64,000 bases of DNA from Affinundibacterium nitidum (GCF_014284155.1 NZ_JACOFZ010000001.1:1072545-1136544), one strand, 5' to 3'; numbered from the stretch's first letter, positions 28,072-39,542 are shown. The notes: a model not told the origin generated them from the letters alone. Numbers and translations: made by a program.

Positions 28072-28839
28072 ATGAATAAAAGAATCAAGCCACCGCCGCT
28101 TTTGCTTCGCGCCTTATACCTCGGGATTGCTTCTGCTTCTTTTTTAGCCTCACCGTCAACAAGTATCGCGCAATCGAAACAAACGACGATCAACATCACA
28201 ACCGAATATCTTTATCCATTGAACATCGCCGATAAAGATGGTGGCGCCATTTACGGACAGTCTGCTGACAAGGTACATGAACTCTTTAAACGCAGCCAAC
28301 TGCCGTACCAGATGAAAATGATGAGTTGGAATCGGGCCTTAGAGCTAGCTCGCAAGAACGTTGATACTTGCGTATTTTCTACCGCAAGAATTAAGGAACG
28401 AGAAACGTCATTTCAATGGATAGGTCCTATCGCTACGGGCAACTGGGCCATTTTCGGAAACCCAGATAAACTCGGCAAGGTAACGCGCCTTGAGGAAATC
28501 AAACAATCCAAAATCGGAACTGAAGTAGGCAATGTCAGTGTCGCCTATCTTTCCGAAAAAGGCTTTCAGGTCATCACTTCCAATGAATCATCTACCACAT
28601 TCAAAAATGTCGCGCTCGGGCGAATAGACTACGCAGCCGCTGGCGATACACACGGCAAAAAAATCATTCTCGAAAATCAACTCGAAGACAAAGTGGTGAT
28701 GCTGTTTAACTTCAACTCTTCTGATTACTACCTCGCCTGCAACAAAAACATGGACGCAGCGACCATCGCGTTTCTCAATAGCAAACTCCGCGAGATAAAA
28801 GCCGATGGTAGTTTCAAGAATATCGATAGCAAATATTAA
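28072..28839 (+). CDS. Periplasmic solute-binding protein, SBP family 3-like
   Basis: 255 residues. The start MNKRIKPPPLLLRALYLGIASASF with cleavage after IAQ indicates export. The mature protein follows the amino-acid-binding protein fold (TTINITTEYLYPLNI, GQSADKVHELFKRSQLPYQMKMMSWNRAL, ARIKERETSFQWIGPI, IGTEVGNVSVAYL, RIDYAAAGD). In this short form, without a permease gene nearby, it resembles the stand-alone 'transporter substrate-binding' proteins of betaproteobacteria. The ligand is unknown. ATG 28072 is chosen over GTG 28057. Confidence 0.8.
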   Translation: MNKRIKPPPLLLRALYLGIASASFLASPSTSIAQSKQTTINITTEYLYPLNIADKDGGAIYGQSADKVHELFKRSQLPYQMKMMSWNRALELARKNVDTCVFSTARIKERETSFQWIGPIATGNWAIFGNPDKLGKVTRLEEIKQSKIGTEVGNVSVAYLSEKGFQVITSNESSTTFKNVALGRIDYAAAGDTHGKKIILENQLEDKVVMLFNFNSSDYYLACNKNMDAATIAFLNSKLREIKADGSFKNIDSKY

Positions 28840-28888
28840 ACCAGCGTTATAATCGAATCATACTTTTTGCTCTTGTGAACTAGAGCAC

Positions 28889-29515
28889 ATGTCGACTATT
28901 CATTTTCATTTCCCAACCTCAATGCAAGATCTTTCTCAACAACTCGATTTCATTCTAGAACTCGACAAACTCAAAGCGATATACCGCAAAGCACTGATCA
29001 AGACTGATAATAATCGTTATGAAAATAGCGCTGAACACAGTTGGCATATTTCCTTAACAGCACATGTACTTGCTCCCTATGCTGAAGCAAGTGTCGACAT
29101 CTCACGCGTTTGTCTGATGTTGCTGATTCACGATATTGTCGAGATCGATGCTGGCGACACCTTCGCCTTTGATCACCACGCCATTCTTGGTCAACAGTCA
29201 GACAAAGAAACCGCTGCAGCAAAACGTATTTTCGGACTATTACCCGAACCGCATAAAAGCAAGTTCATCGACTTATGGCATGAATTTGAAGACGCAGCAA
29301 CCGCCGATGCGCAATTTGCGAAAGCGATGGATCGCATTCTGCCTTTGATCCAAAATATGCAAAACGACGGCGGTAGCTGGGCGCAAAATCAGGTGTTGAA
29401 GCATCAGGTCATACAACGTAACAAGTATCTAGAAACCTCAGCGCCGAAACTGTGGACTTACGTACTGGGGCAGATTGACATTGCGACTGAAAAGGGTTGG
29501 TTGCGAGTTGTATAA
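28889..29515 (+). CDS. HD-domain hydrolase (YfbR/HDDC2-like)
   Basis: 208 residues, cytoplasmic. HD-superfamily metal ligands are visible: NSAEHSWHIS (His), LLIHDIVEIDAGDTFAFD (HD plus the EIDAGD signature) and a later Asp in KAMDRILPLIQN. This set is typical of small HD enzymes that remove phosphate from deoxynucleoside monophosphates. Substrate specificity cannot be told from sequence. An internal ATG at 28922 could be an alternative start. Confidence 0.85.
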   Translation: MSTIHFHFPTSMQDLSQQLDFILELDKLKAIYRKALIKTDNNRYENSAEHSWHISLTAHVLAPYAEASVDISRVCLMLLIHDIVEIDAGDTFAFDHHAILGQQSDKETAAAKRIFGLLPEPHKSKFIDLWHEFEDAATADAQFAKAMDRILPLIQNMQNDGGSWAQNQVLKHQVIQRNKYLETSAPKLWTYVLGQIDIATEKGWLRVV

Positions 29516-29557
29516 TTCAATGCCAACATGAAAGAGTAGATAAACCCATTTTTCAAT

Positions 29558-30025
29558 ATGAGCCAAATACAACCTCACTTCACGATCTACCGAGAAGATT
29601 TTGTCGATGAAAAGTTCCCGCCACATGGCGATGTAAAGCAATCACTCATGGGACAAATTATCGTCGACGAGGCTTATGGACCATTCAATCGCGAATTGCT
29701 GGAGCAATACGAGCAAAAAGCCGCGCCACTTTATATGCAAGCAAAAGCGGCAGGCAAATTTGTGACCTTGTCTTTATTCAGCGGCAGCATGATGATGGGA
29801 CAAGAAACCATAGCCCAATTTGTGAGCCTCGCTGTCAACTATGTGTCACACCAAATCGCACCAGAAGCTGTTGCCTTTGTCGCGGATGACACTGTTGATG
29901 GACGCGACTTTATGTTCCCGATTATCAAAGCCAAAGTGTTTGATCCTGTGGGTGTGCCAATACGATTGTTCACAAATCGCGCTGAGGCAGAACGATGGCT
30001 CAAGGAAAAAATCTTGGCTGACTAA
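29558..30025 (+). CDS. Hypothetical protein, possibly STAS/SpoIIAA-like
   Basis: 155 residues, soluble. Alternating alpha/beta pattern: AAGKFVTLSLFSGSMMMGQET, AVAFVADDTVDGRDF, VGVPIRLFTNRAEAERWLKEK. The closing 'RLFTNRAEAERWL' resembles the last strand-helix of SpoIIAA-like/STAS-fold proteins, but the match is weak. It lies 42 bases after the HD hydrolase and may be co-transcribed. Confidence 0.65.
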   Translation: MSQIQPHFTIYREDFVDEKFPPHGDVKQSLMGQIIVDEAYGPFNRELLEQYEQKAAPLYMQAKAAGKFVTLSLFSGSMMMGQETIAQFVSLAVNYVSHQIAPEAVAFVADDTVDGRDFMFPIIKAKVFDPVGVPIRLFTNRAEAERWLKEKILAD

Positions 30026-30131
30026 TTCCTAAGCTAGGCGAACAAACCGAGAGAGCACCAAGATAAAAATAACTTTATTTAAATAGGCTGTCGATTTAAT
30101 ATGCCTATCCGACAATTCAATTCGTATTCGC

Positions 30132-30548
30132 ATGCAAACCAATACTTACTCACCTCCGGTCGCCGATGTTGAAATCGAACCGGCTAAAATCGAAGTGCCA
30201 GACATCATTCTCAAGAGAATCAAAAACGCATGGATTACCGGTATTGTTTCGGGAAGCATCACTTTGATCTTCACCCTCATTGCCATGAACGGCAGTCAGA
30301 TTCTGGGTTTTAGTATTTGGAACCTCTCTGATGTGGCCCTTATTTTCGGCTTGACGTTTGGCATTTACAAAAAGAGCCGTGCATGCGCGGTGGCTATGCT
30401 CGCCTACTTCTTACTCTCGAAGATCATCGTGATTGCGCAAACTGGCTCATTTAATGGAGGCATCTTGGCAATCGTTTTTATTTATTACTATGTATACGGT
30501 GTGATTGGTACTTTTGCTTACCATAAGCATTTAAAAGAGAATCAATAA
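30132..30548 (+). CDS. Four-span membrane protein, unknown
   Basis: 138 residues: a 30-residue acidic N-terminal tail (NTYSPPVADVEIEP), then four hydrophobic segments (AWITGIVSGSITLIFTLIAM, IWNLSDVALIFGLTFGIY, ACAVAMLAYFLLSKIIVIA, GILAIVFIYYYVYGVIGTFA). The 'NPYSPP-.V.D' style N-terminus is common in small membrane proteins of unknown role in beta/gammaproteobacteria. Confidence 0.65.
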   Translation: MQTNTYSPPVADVEIEPAKIEVPDIILKRIKNAWITGIVSGSITLIFTLIAMNGSQILGFSIWNLSDVALIFGLTFGIYKKSRACAVAMLAYFLLSKIIVIAQTGSFNGGILAIVFIYYYVYGVIGTFAYHKHLKENQ

Positions 30549-31009
30549 AGACTGCCTGTTCAAATATGCTTTTGGAAGGATCATTCAGGCGTCCTAGTTG
30601 AAGTATTCGTAGATTATTTTTACGGCAAATAATTCAGAGAACCGCTATATTGCATTTCTCTCACCGTCGTATTGTCTGCCACAAAAGTCGACGACTTTTG
30701 GTGGCAGCACGGAATCTCACCACCGACAATTCAAGTCATCTGGTCAATAGATTTACCGACTAAACATTCGGTTCTCGCGCAGCTATGCCCTTCACTTAAG
30801 GTTCAACAATTTTTACACATCACAATTGCCACTGGCCGTAAAGCCACCTAAGTGCTAACGACACTTCGTCAGGTCCCCTCTTTTTAGTTTGGTTCAATTT
30901 ATTAGCGATTCTTTATCTTGCCTAAAATACTGAATGGATGTACAGTATTTTTGTTTTGTAATTGAACGACGTAAAGCGCTTTTAACCACCCAATTTGGAG
31001 ATTGTTACC
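30549..31009. other. 461-bp gene-free stretch with one inverted repeat
   Basis: CTGCCACAAAAGT (30676-30688) and ACTTTTGGTGGCAG (30694-30707) form a stem with one bulged base around CGACG. It has no T-tract. No credible open frame or promoter pair was recognised elsewhere in the stretch. Confidence 0.5.
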
Positions 31010-31423
31010 ATGCTCGACCACATGACATTTCGCGTTACTGATATCGCCCGTGCTAAACATTTTTACCAGGCAGCGCTTGCACCGCTTGGTTATAGTTTGT
31101 ACTTCGAAGGCAACTATGGGATGAACATCGTCGGGTTTTCCTACCCTGATCCATCAGAAGCCGATGGCAAAAAGGTAGACGTGTGGTTCATCGATGGCCC
31201 ATCCCCTTATGGCGGTGCGCCGGCAACAACCGGCTGCCACCTTGCATGGCGGGCAAAAAACCGCGCTGAAGTCGATGCCTTTTATGAGGCGGCAATGGCT
31301 GCTGGTGGGCGCGACAATGGTGGCCCTGGTTTGCGACCTGACTATCACCCTAATTACTACGGCGCGTTTGTGATCGACCCCGAGGGAAATAATATTGAAG
31401 CGGTGTGCCACTTGCCCGAATGA
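31010..31423 (+). CDS. VOC (glyoxalase/bleomycin-resistance) family protein
   Basis: 137 residues from ATG 31010 with GGAG ten bases upstream. It follows the betaalphabetabetabeta repeat of the vicinal oxygen chelate fold: MLDHMTFRVTDIARAKHFYQAALAPLGY at the start, GCHLAWRAKNRAEVDAFYEAA in the middle and YGAFVIDPEGNNIEAVCH at the end. Metal-site positions His4 and the C-terminal Glu of NNIEAV are present. The substrate is unknown. The stop overlaps a small downstream ORF by four bases. Confidence 0.85.
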   Translation: MLDHMTFRVTDIARAKHFYQAALAPLGYSLYFEGNYGMNIVGFSYPDPSEADGKKVDVWFIDGPSPYGGAPATTGCHLAWRAKNRAEVDAFYEAAMAAGGRDNGGPGLRPDYHPNYYGAFVIDPEGNNIEAVCHLPE

Positions 31424-31602
31424 GTCTTGATCGCAGTAAAACACTAAGCAAAATCTTTAAGCGACGCAACAGGCTCAATAAACAGATCGCCAATCTGCTT
31501 GTTGGGCCTTCTTCACTTTCACTCACAAGCAAATCGAAACTTGTGTTGGCACAACGCAGCATCAAATTCAATGACATGATTTCAGCGAATCAACTAAGCT
31601 GA
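31420..31602 (+). CDS. Small basic ORF coupled to the VOC gene
   Basis: 60 residues, ATG overlapping the preceding TGA (ATGA), a classical translational-coupling junction. The product is basic and helical (MSLDRSKTLSKIFKRRNRLNKQIANLLVG). There is no known family and the frame may be chance. The strongest argument for it is the junction. Confidence 0.4.
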   Translation: MSLDRSKTLSKIFKRRNRLNKQIANLLVGPSSLSLTSKSKLVLAQRSIKFNDMISANQLS

Positions 31603-31724
31603 ATTCAAACACAAGGCAAGACTCAGTTCTACCTGCTTTGCCTCAGGCACCCTCATATTCATCCCGTCATGCGCACCTGCTTCACAGCTTTATGATTAAT
31701 ATTAGTCAAAATTTATCCATTTGA

Positions 31725-31742
31725 TAAATTTAATTAAATTTA
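31725..31742. promoter_or_regulatory. 18-bp perfect palindrome upstream of katG
   Basis: TAAATTTAATTAAATTTA is a perfect AT-rich palindrome 80 bases before the katG start. It could be an operator; spacing relative to an OxyR consensus (ATAG-N7-CTAT repeats) is only loosely met by GATA and CTAT at its edges. The regulator is not determined. Confidence 0.4.
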
Positions 31743-31764
31743 CCTATTGATTCCCAAGCCCTAG

Positions 31765-34050
<2,286 letters not shown>

Positions 34051-34082
34051 CTTTTCGCCATTAGCTTGGCAACTGAGTCACT

Positions 34083-34112
34083 CGGTCATTCCTGTGAAGG
34101 CAGGAATGACCG
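34083..34112. repeat. REP-like 12-bp hairpin after katG
   Basis: CGGTCATTCCTG (34083-34094), loop TGAAGG, CAGGAATGACCG (34101-34112): a perfect stem. The core GTCATTCCTG…CAGGAATGAC is a very common extragenic palindrome in proteobacteria, and a decayed copy is at 14043-14068. It could protect the katG mRNA 3' end; there is no T-tract. Confidence 0.85.
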
Positions 34113-34231
34113 AAGCAGCGATCCTACCTCGCTACCCTTCCCGCACCTCCCGGTAATACCTCAACTTCTTTTCATTGCAAAGAAAAGAGTCGCAAGCTAG
34201 CATCTGGCATCTTCCTTACTGAGATTGCTTT

Positions 34232-35905
34232 ATGAAACTTCTGTTTAAGCCGCTCACCTGCATGGCACTTCTTTTGGCTAGCCTCTCCGCTCATGGCGCG
34301 ACATGGGAGGAAACAGATGGCCAATTTTTTATGAGTGGCGATCTTAAAGCAGTCAAGCGCATCCTCGCCAAAGAAAAATATAGTGGTGATCAACTTGCCG
34401 AAGCCTTTAATTATTCTGCGATGTCGGGCAATGTGGTTTTAACTCAGTACCTTGAAGGTTTAGGTTGGATCAAAGCCTGCAATAAGCTACGAAGCTGTCA
34501 ACCGATGCAATACGCTAGCATGAATGACCCCAAACCGCAGATGGTCGAATGGTTGCTTAGCAAAGGCTTCAAATCTGATCGCGGATCATTGGAGTCGGCG
34601 GCTGTACTCAATCTACCTGAAGATACAACAATCTCAAACAGCTTTGCCGTCGTCAAAATCCACTGCGACAACGGTGTGAATCCACTCCTACCTGCCAGCT
34701 ACATACATGAAGGGAAGAAAGTAGTCGAACCTCCGATTTTGGAAAGGCTCACTGAAAGACTGAATTCCGCGACACAAGATCAAGGCTTTGCCTTATTACA
34801 TGCACGCGCTCGTGCAGCCGAGGTCATTACCACTAGCTTTATCAAATCTGGCCTTTGCAAAAAAGGAGCAGCGAAGTCTGCTTGGTTCGATGACTATCTC
34901 AAGCTCGTACATTCGACCCGTGCGGGAGACACTGACCTCAGCAAAGCAAATGCCTATCTCGCTGCCAACGTGCGTAAAGAATGGCAAGCCATCGTCGAGA
35001 ATTACTGGATGAGCGAAGCTGTGGCCATAGCCGATGACGCCCAACGACTAGCGATGTTGAATGCTTTCAAAGAAGCCGGATGGTTAGCACGTTGCCGTCA
35101 ACGCGCCAGTTGTAGCGTGGTCGATGTCGCAGCAGAGAGTGGCGCAGATAAAACAACTTTCAGTTTCCTTGCAAAGGAAGGCCACAAGCTAGATAGTCCA
35201 AATGCTTCTGGTGTGACGCCACTCGCCTACGCAACAGCCAATGCACAATCCAATGTAGTGAAGAATCTATGTGAACTCGGCGCAGATTTCCGACAAACGA
35301 CGAAAATCGAAATCTATGAGCGATCGATCATGAGTATTGCGCACCGAGCGTATAGCTATAGCTGGTGTAGCGCCGCCATTAATGCCCCGCTCTCGAAGGC
35401 AGACAAAGACTTGGCACAAAATCGCTGCGAATATGAAGGTGGCTCCATCGGCAGCCCACAAACGGGTGTCACAATCCCCGAATGCGTACCAGGTAAAACT
35501 TGCATGGGTATCGCTTTCCCGCCCAAGGGCAAAGACAAAGAAGTCAAAGACCTCAAAGCGCTCGCTGACATCATTGACTATTATAAAAATGGCTTGTGCA
35601 AAGCCCCCAATCAAGTTCTCAATTGCACCGCCAACACAAAGCCGTATGCAGTGTTAATTGCCGATAAAGTTCAACTACGTAGCGAAGCTAGCGCTACCAG
35701 CAACAAAGTCGACACCTTGCCATTTGGAACTATGTTCGAAGTCATTGATAGCAAGCGCGTTTGCGAAAATATTAGCAGCCGTGAAGGACGCTGGATCAAA
35801 GTCAAGGTCTACTCGATGCCCTTGCGTTACACAGAAGAAGTCAAAGAATTGAATGGTTGGATCTTTGATGCTTATATCGATTACTTGCCGACTTTGGAGC
35901 CTTAA
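34232..35905 (+). CDS. Exported ankyrin-like protein with C-terminal SH3-type domain
   Basis: 557 residues with a Sec signal (LFKPLTCMALLLASLSAHGA). Helical pairs typical of degenerate ankyrin repeats occur at ~25-110 (LAEAFNYSAMSGNVVLTQYLEGLGW) and ~265-350 (GVTPLAYATANAQSNVVKNLCELGADF). The C-terminal part (residues ~465-550) looks like a bacterial SH3 domain (VLIADKVQLRSEASATSNKV, then FGTMFEVI…WIKV). Many paired cysteines suggest periplasmic disulfides. A peptidoglycan- or protein-binding role is inferred. Confidence 0.7.
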   Translation: MKLLFKPLTCMALLLASLSAHGATWEETDGQFFMSGDLKAVKRILAKEKYSGDQLAEAFNYSAMSGNVVLTQYLEGLGWIKACNKLRSCQPMQYASMNDPKPQMVEWLLSKGFKSDRGSLESAAVLNLPEDTTISNSFAVVKIHCDNGVNPLLPASYIHEGKKVVEPPILERLTERLNSATQDQGFALLHARARAAEVITTSFIKSGLCKKGAAKSAWFDDYLKLVHSTRAGDTDLSKANAYLAANVRKEWQAIVENYWMSEAVAIADDAQRLAMLNAFKEAGWLARCRQRASCSVVDVAAESGADKTTFSFLAKEGHKLDSPNASGVTPLAYATANAQSNVVKNLCELGADFRQTTKIEIYERSIMSIAHRAYSYSWCSAAINAPLSKADKDLAQNRCEYEGGSIGSPQTGVTIPECVPGKTCMGIAFPPKGKDKEVKDLKALADIIDYYKNGLCKAPNQVLNCTANTKPYAVLIADKVQLRSEASATSNKVDTLPFGTMFEVIDSKRVCENISSREGRWIKVKVYSMPLRYTEEVKELNGWIFDAYIDYLPTLEP

Positions 35906-36030
35906 CCTTCAATACTTAGCCCCTCAACACAACATTCATCATGCATCGAGGAAACACCGCCTAATTTTTGAAGACACTCACTGCCGCGAGGACTATACTA
36001 CGCGGAACTTTCCAAGATTAGGCTTCCAAT

Positions 36031-37746
36031 ATGCGCCTCCCTTTCAAGAACACGCAATCCCTACCTCGCCTCTCAGCCATCGCCGTCGCCATCACCGTGA
36101 TGGCCGCTTGTTCATCGATTCCTTTCCTACCTGACCAACATGCAACAGCGCCGGTACTCGATGGCTTTGGCGGTGGAAATTTGATTCCCTCAAAAGGCAA
36201 TCTGGCAGCACAGAAATTATTCGCCCAAGGGGTTTCGCAGATGTATGGCTTTAATGGTGATGAAGCGATCCGCGCTTTTAAAGCTGCTTTGGCCAAAGAT
36301 CCGGAATGCGCCATGTGTGCTTGGGGTATCGCCAATCAAATGGGACCGAACATCAACAACCCTTCGCGAGGTGATTTGACCGAAGCCGTAAAATATGTGG
36401 ATTACGCCCTCAAACATAGTGCTGGTTCCTCAGCGCGTGATCAAGCATTGATCGAATCGCTCGCACTACGTTATGCTCACGACAGCGTTAAACGCGAGGT
36501 GACGCCGTTGATGGGGCAAGTCTGTGCCGTTGCCGGAAAAAGCGTAGAACGTGCCAATCCGCTTGACGTCGCTTATGCCGATCGCATGCGCAAACTTGTG
36601 GAACAATTTCCGAACGATCCGGACGTGTTGGCGATCTACGCCGAAGCGGAAATGGTCGCTACCACCGAAGATTGGTGGGACAAACAAGGCAAACCCGGCG
36701 GTAGAATTGGTGAGCTCGCCACACGTATTGAAGCGGCCCTAAAGGCCTACCCCAACCACACAGGCCTCAATCACTACATGATTCATAGTGTCGACGCTGT
36801 ACAAGTGGCGGGCCGCGCCGAAGCGGCTGCGGATCGCTTAGGTGCCCTAGCACCTAAGTCGCCACACTTATTGCACATGCCTTCGCATACCTATGCACAA
36901 ATTGGGCGCTATGCCGATGCCACACGCGTGAATCAACTTGCGGTTGCCGCCGATGAAGCGATGATGGTCGAACTGAAACGTCAAAACTTCGCCGATACCA
37001 AAGACTGGCGTGGTCACAATCGTCACTTCCAATGGTATGGCGCGCTGATGGAAGGTCGTGGAGATCTCGCCATAGAAACAGCCAGAGCCGCTGCCGCAGC
37101 CTCGACAGGAGATCATGAATATGGCGAATACGTACGTAGCTTACCAATACTGACACTAATGTATTTACAACGCTGGGATACTCTGCAAACCGAGTCCATG
37201 CCAAGCGGTAATCATGGCGTAGCAACAGCCTTAGGCGAAATGGCGCGCGGCACAGCGTATGCGCGTAAAGGTGATATTGCCACCGCCAAAGCATCACTCG
37301 CCAAACTAGAACCTGCCGCTGCTGAATTAATTAAGAAGAATACGAGCAATGACTACGTCGGAAAACTAATTCGCAGTATTGCTGGAACAGCCCAACATCA
37401 ACTTCGCGCGGAAATTGCATTGGCAGAAAAACGTTTTGACGACGCCATCAAAGAACAGAACGAAGCCGTCACCGCTTCGAATGATGCTGATAGTACAGAA
37501 CCGCCAACACTCGGCGGTGCCACGCGCAGACGCCTAGGCATGATGCAGCTACAAGCAAAACGCTTTGCTGAAGCGGAACACAGTTTCCGTACAGATCTCA
37601 AAGAACACTTGCGCAGTGGTTGGTCACTGCAAGGTTTAAGCAACGCCTTAATCGCACAAGGTAAAACGAGTGAAGCACAGGCTGTGAAGCCTGAACTTGA
37701 AACTAGTTGGAAGCTGGCAGATGCCGCTTTGAGGCAGATGAAGTAG
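36031..37746 (+). CDS. TPR-containing predicted lipoprotein
   Basis: 571 residues. Signal with lipobox VMAAC near residue 27. The mature part is alpha-helical with tetratricopeptide-like units: AAQKLFAQGVSQMYGFNGDEAIRAFKAAL with the following PECAMCAWGIANQMGPN, later LAEKRFDDAIKEQNEAVTAS and RLGMMQLQAKRFAEAEHSF. The CAMCAWG motif and 'HMPSHTYAQIGRYADA' are typical of a family of bacterial TPR proteins of unknown role (sometimes annotated as tetratricopeptide repeat protein near chaperone or respiratory genes). No catalytic motif. Confidence 0.8.
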   Translation: MRLPFKNTQSLPRLSAIAVAITVMAACSSIPFLPDQHATAPVLDGFGGGNLIPSKGNLAAQKLFAQGVSQMYGFNGDEAIRAFKAALAKDPECAMCAWGIANQMGPNINNPSRGDLTEAVKYVDYALKHSAGSSARDQALIESLALRYAHDSVKREVTPLMGQVCAVAGKSVERANPLDVAYADRMRKLVEQFPNDPDVLAIYAEAEMVATTEDWWDKQGKPGGRIGELATRIEAALKAYPNHTGLNHYMIHSVDAVQVAGRAEAAADRLGALAPKSPHLLHMPSHTYAQIGRYADATRVNQLAVAADEAMMVELKRQNFADTKDWRGHNRHFQWYGALMEGRGDLAIETARAAAAASTGDHEYGEYVRSLPILTLMYLQRWDTLQTESMPSGNHGVATALGEMARGTAYARKGDIATAKASLAKLEPAAAELIKKNTSNDYVGKLIRSIAGTAQHQLRAEIALAEKRFDDAIKEQNEAVTASNDADSTEPPTLGGATRRRLGMMQLQAKRFAEAEHSFRTDLKEHLRSGWSLQGLSNALIAQGKTSEAQAVKPELETSWKLADAALRQMK

Positions 37747-38019
37747 AAAGAAAGATCCAATGCCAAGATCGTATTGCGTTCGGTATTTCTCCTAATGGAA
37801 AATATTTGCCGAAATGCATAACAATGAAACACGCGCTTAATTAAATGCGGCTGTCTCGATCCAAATTCCAAATTTCTCGTTGGGATTTTCCTCAACGTTT
37901 AAAACAACTGTTTGAGGAAAATGATGCAAGTGATGCGCTATGCAGACTTCAAGCGTTTTGAAATCGAATTGTCTTTTTGAATATGCCAAGTTAAACTTCA
38001 AACTTAACTATTGAACGCC
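37747..38019. other. Intergenic stretch with promoter
   Basis: No gene. Contains the promoter at 37969-37997. Confidence 0.5.
37969..37997 (+). promoter_or_regulatory. Promoter, copy C of a three-copy family
   Basis: TTGTCT, 17-base spacer TTTTGAATATGCCAAGT, TAAACT, followed by TTCA as in copy A. The expected start is near 38004, about 16 bases before the small ORF at 38020. Confidence 0.5.
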
Positions 38020-38391
38020 ATGACTAGGACTTGGATTTTGATTTCTTTAAAAAAGGCGCAGGTAATAGTCCAAGAAGCGCTCGAATCATTGACGCATTCT
38101 TGTGGTCAACAATTCACGCTTCAAACAGAACAAACAATTGAGAGGCCACTTATCTTTGTTTTTCTGCGAGGGCCAGCAATCCCTTAGCGAGGCTTGCGGG
38201 TAATACGCGACTACTGGTGGTCGGATCACAAGTGAAGTTCATATTGTAGGCAGTGCTCACCCCCCTGAACATTACATACAAGCGTTAGAGACCGAGCTCG
38301 CCGCAAGAATTCAGCTCAAGCAAAGAATTCGGGGTCCCACACGTCGGGCTAACATTTTTAAATACCTTAGATCAAACAGAGGGAATCAACA
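38020..38391 (+). pseudogene. Possible broken small gene
   Basis: An ATG at 38020 opens a 55-residue frame (MTRTWILISLKKAQVIVQEA…), ending in TAG at 38185. Protein-like sequence then continues in another frame from about 38230 (EVHIVGSAHPPEHYIQALET, then ELAARIQLKQRI). A gene interrupted by a stop and a frameshift would explain this, and a promoter stands just upstream. I recognise no family, and chance open frames remain possible. Confidence 0.3.
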
Positions 38392-38877
38392 ATGCAATCA
38401 TTCAAAACAACAATCAGTGCTGCCATTTTGGGTTTGGTTATTTCTTTTAGTGCACAAGGCCAAACTAAAGAAGTGAAAACACCTGATCCGCAAAAAGTCG
38501 CCGTCATCAAAGAGCTAATTACCCTCTCTGGCTCGACAAATCTTGGCAATAAAATGGTGACCCAGTTAATTAATTCCTTTAAGCCAGCCTATCCTGGTGT
38601 TCCGAATGAAGTGTGGGACCGTTTCGCAAAAAAATTGAATGCAGAAGAATTAGTTGATTCGATCATCGTTGTTTACGACCGCCACTTCTCGATAGAGGAT
38701 CTTCAAGCAGCAGTTGACTTCTATCGAACTCCATCTGGGCAACGTCTGCTCAAAGAGCTCCCACTTGTCATGTCTGAAGGGGCAGCAATTGGACAGGAAT
38801 GGGGCAAGAAAAAGGCAGCTGAGCTGATTGAGGAGCTTAAGGCAGAGCGCGCTGCATCGAAAAACATTAAGCAGTGA
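38392..38877 (+). CDS. Exported DUF2059 protein
   Basis: 161 residues: Sec signal MQSFKTTISAAILGLVISFS with cleavage near AQG, then a helical domain with the DUF2059 hallmarks DSIIVVYDRHFSIEDLQAAVDFYRTPSGQRLLKELP (split here into DSIIVVYDRHFS and IEDLQAAVDFYRTPSGQRLL). The family is periplasmic and of unknown function. GAGGGAATCAAC precedes the ATG. It is separated by 92 bases from the reductase-like gene. Confidence 0.85.
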   Translation: MQSFKTTISAAILGLVISFSAQGQTKEVKTPDPQKVAVIKELITLSGSTNLGNKMVTQLINSFKPAYPGVPNEVWDRFAKKLNAEELVDSIIVVYDRHFSIEDLQAAVDFYRTPSGQRLLKELPLVMSEGAAIGQEWGKKKAAELIEELKAERAASKNIKQ

Positions 38878-38969
38878 ATATTTTTGTAAAGACTCCTATG
38901 GGCATTTTGGATTGATGAGACCCCATAATTCAAACCGTAAACCATCACAATTACATCGAAAAAATCCAC

Positions 38970-39542
38970 ATGAGAAAACTCAAAATCATCGAACACATCT
39001 CACTCGATGGCATCATCCAACATTCAGATGATGGTGACGGTTTCCCGTTTAGTGATTGGACTGCGCCCTACCGTACACCAACCGGACGAGAAGCGATGTT
39101 GGCCGCCTACGGTTCAGAATTAGATTTACTTTTAGGCCGACACACCTACGATATTTGGTCTGGATATTGGCCGACGATGCTAGTAAACCCTATGGGTGAC
39201 CTGCTGAATGCAGCGACCAAGTATGTCGTAACACATCACCCGGAAAGCCTCTCTTGGGGGCCAGTCGAAGCAGTCGAGGGTGACATTATAGAAAGCGTGC
39301 GCCAGATTAAATCACGACCAGGACCCGATATTATTCTAGCGGGTAGCTCAAGCCTTACCTCAAGCTTACTCGAACACGGGGTTGTCGATGAAGTGTGGCT
39401 AGCAATCTACCCAGTGCTACTCGGTACAGGAAAACGTTTTTTTGTGGAAGGCACGACAGCGCAAAAATTCACACTCATCAAAACCCTGGCTACTCCTTCT
39501 GGCATTGTGTTTAACACCTACCAGGTCAATGGACCGTTGTAA
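38970..39542 (+). CDS. Dihydrofolate-reductase-like (RibD C-terminal) family protein
   Basis: 190 residues, cytoplasmic, with the RibD_C/YyaP pattern: MRKLKIIEHISLDGIIQ at the N-terminus, LLLGRHTYDIW in the NADPH-site region, DIILAGSSSLTSSLLEHGVVDEVWLAIYPVLLGTGKRFF (here seen as IILAGSSSLTSSLLEHG and YPVLLGTGKRFF). These small reductases use NAD(P)H; the substrate is unknown and is unlikely to be the riboflavin intermediate because no deaminase part is present. Confidence 0.85.
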   Translation: MRKLKIIEHISLDGIIQHSDDGDGFPFSDWTAPYRTPTGREAMLAAYGSELDLLLGRHTYDIWSGYWPTMLVNPMGDLLNAATKYVVTHHPESLSWGPVEAVEGDIIESVRQIKSRPGPDIILAGSSSLTSSLLEHGVVDEVWLAIYPVLLGTGKRFFVEGTTAQKFTLIKTLATPSGIVFNTYQVNGPL

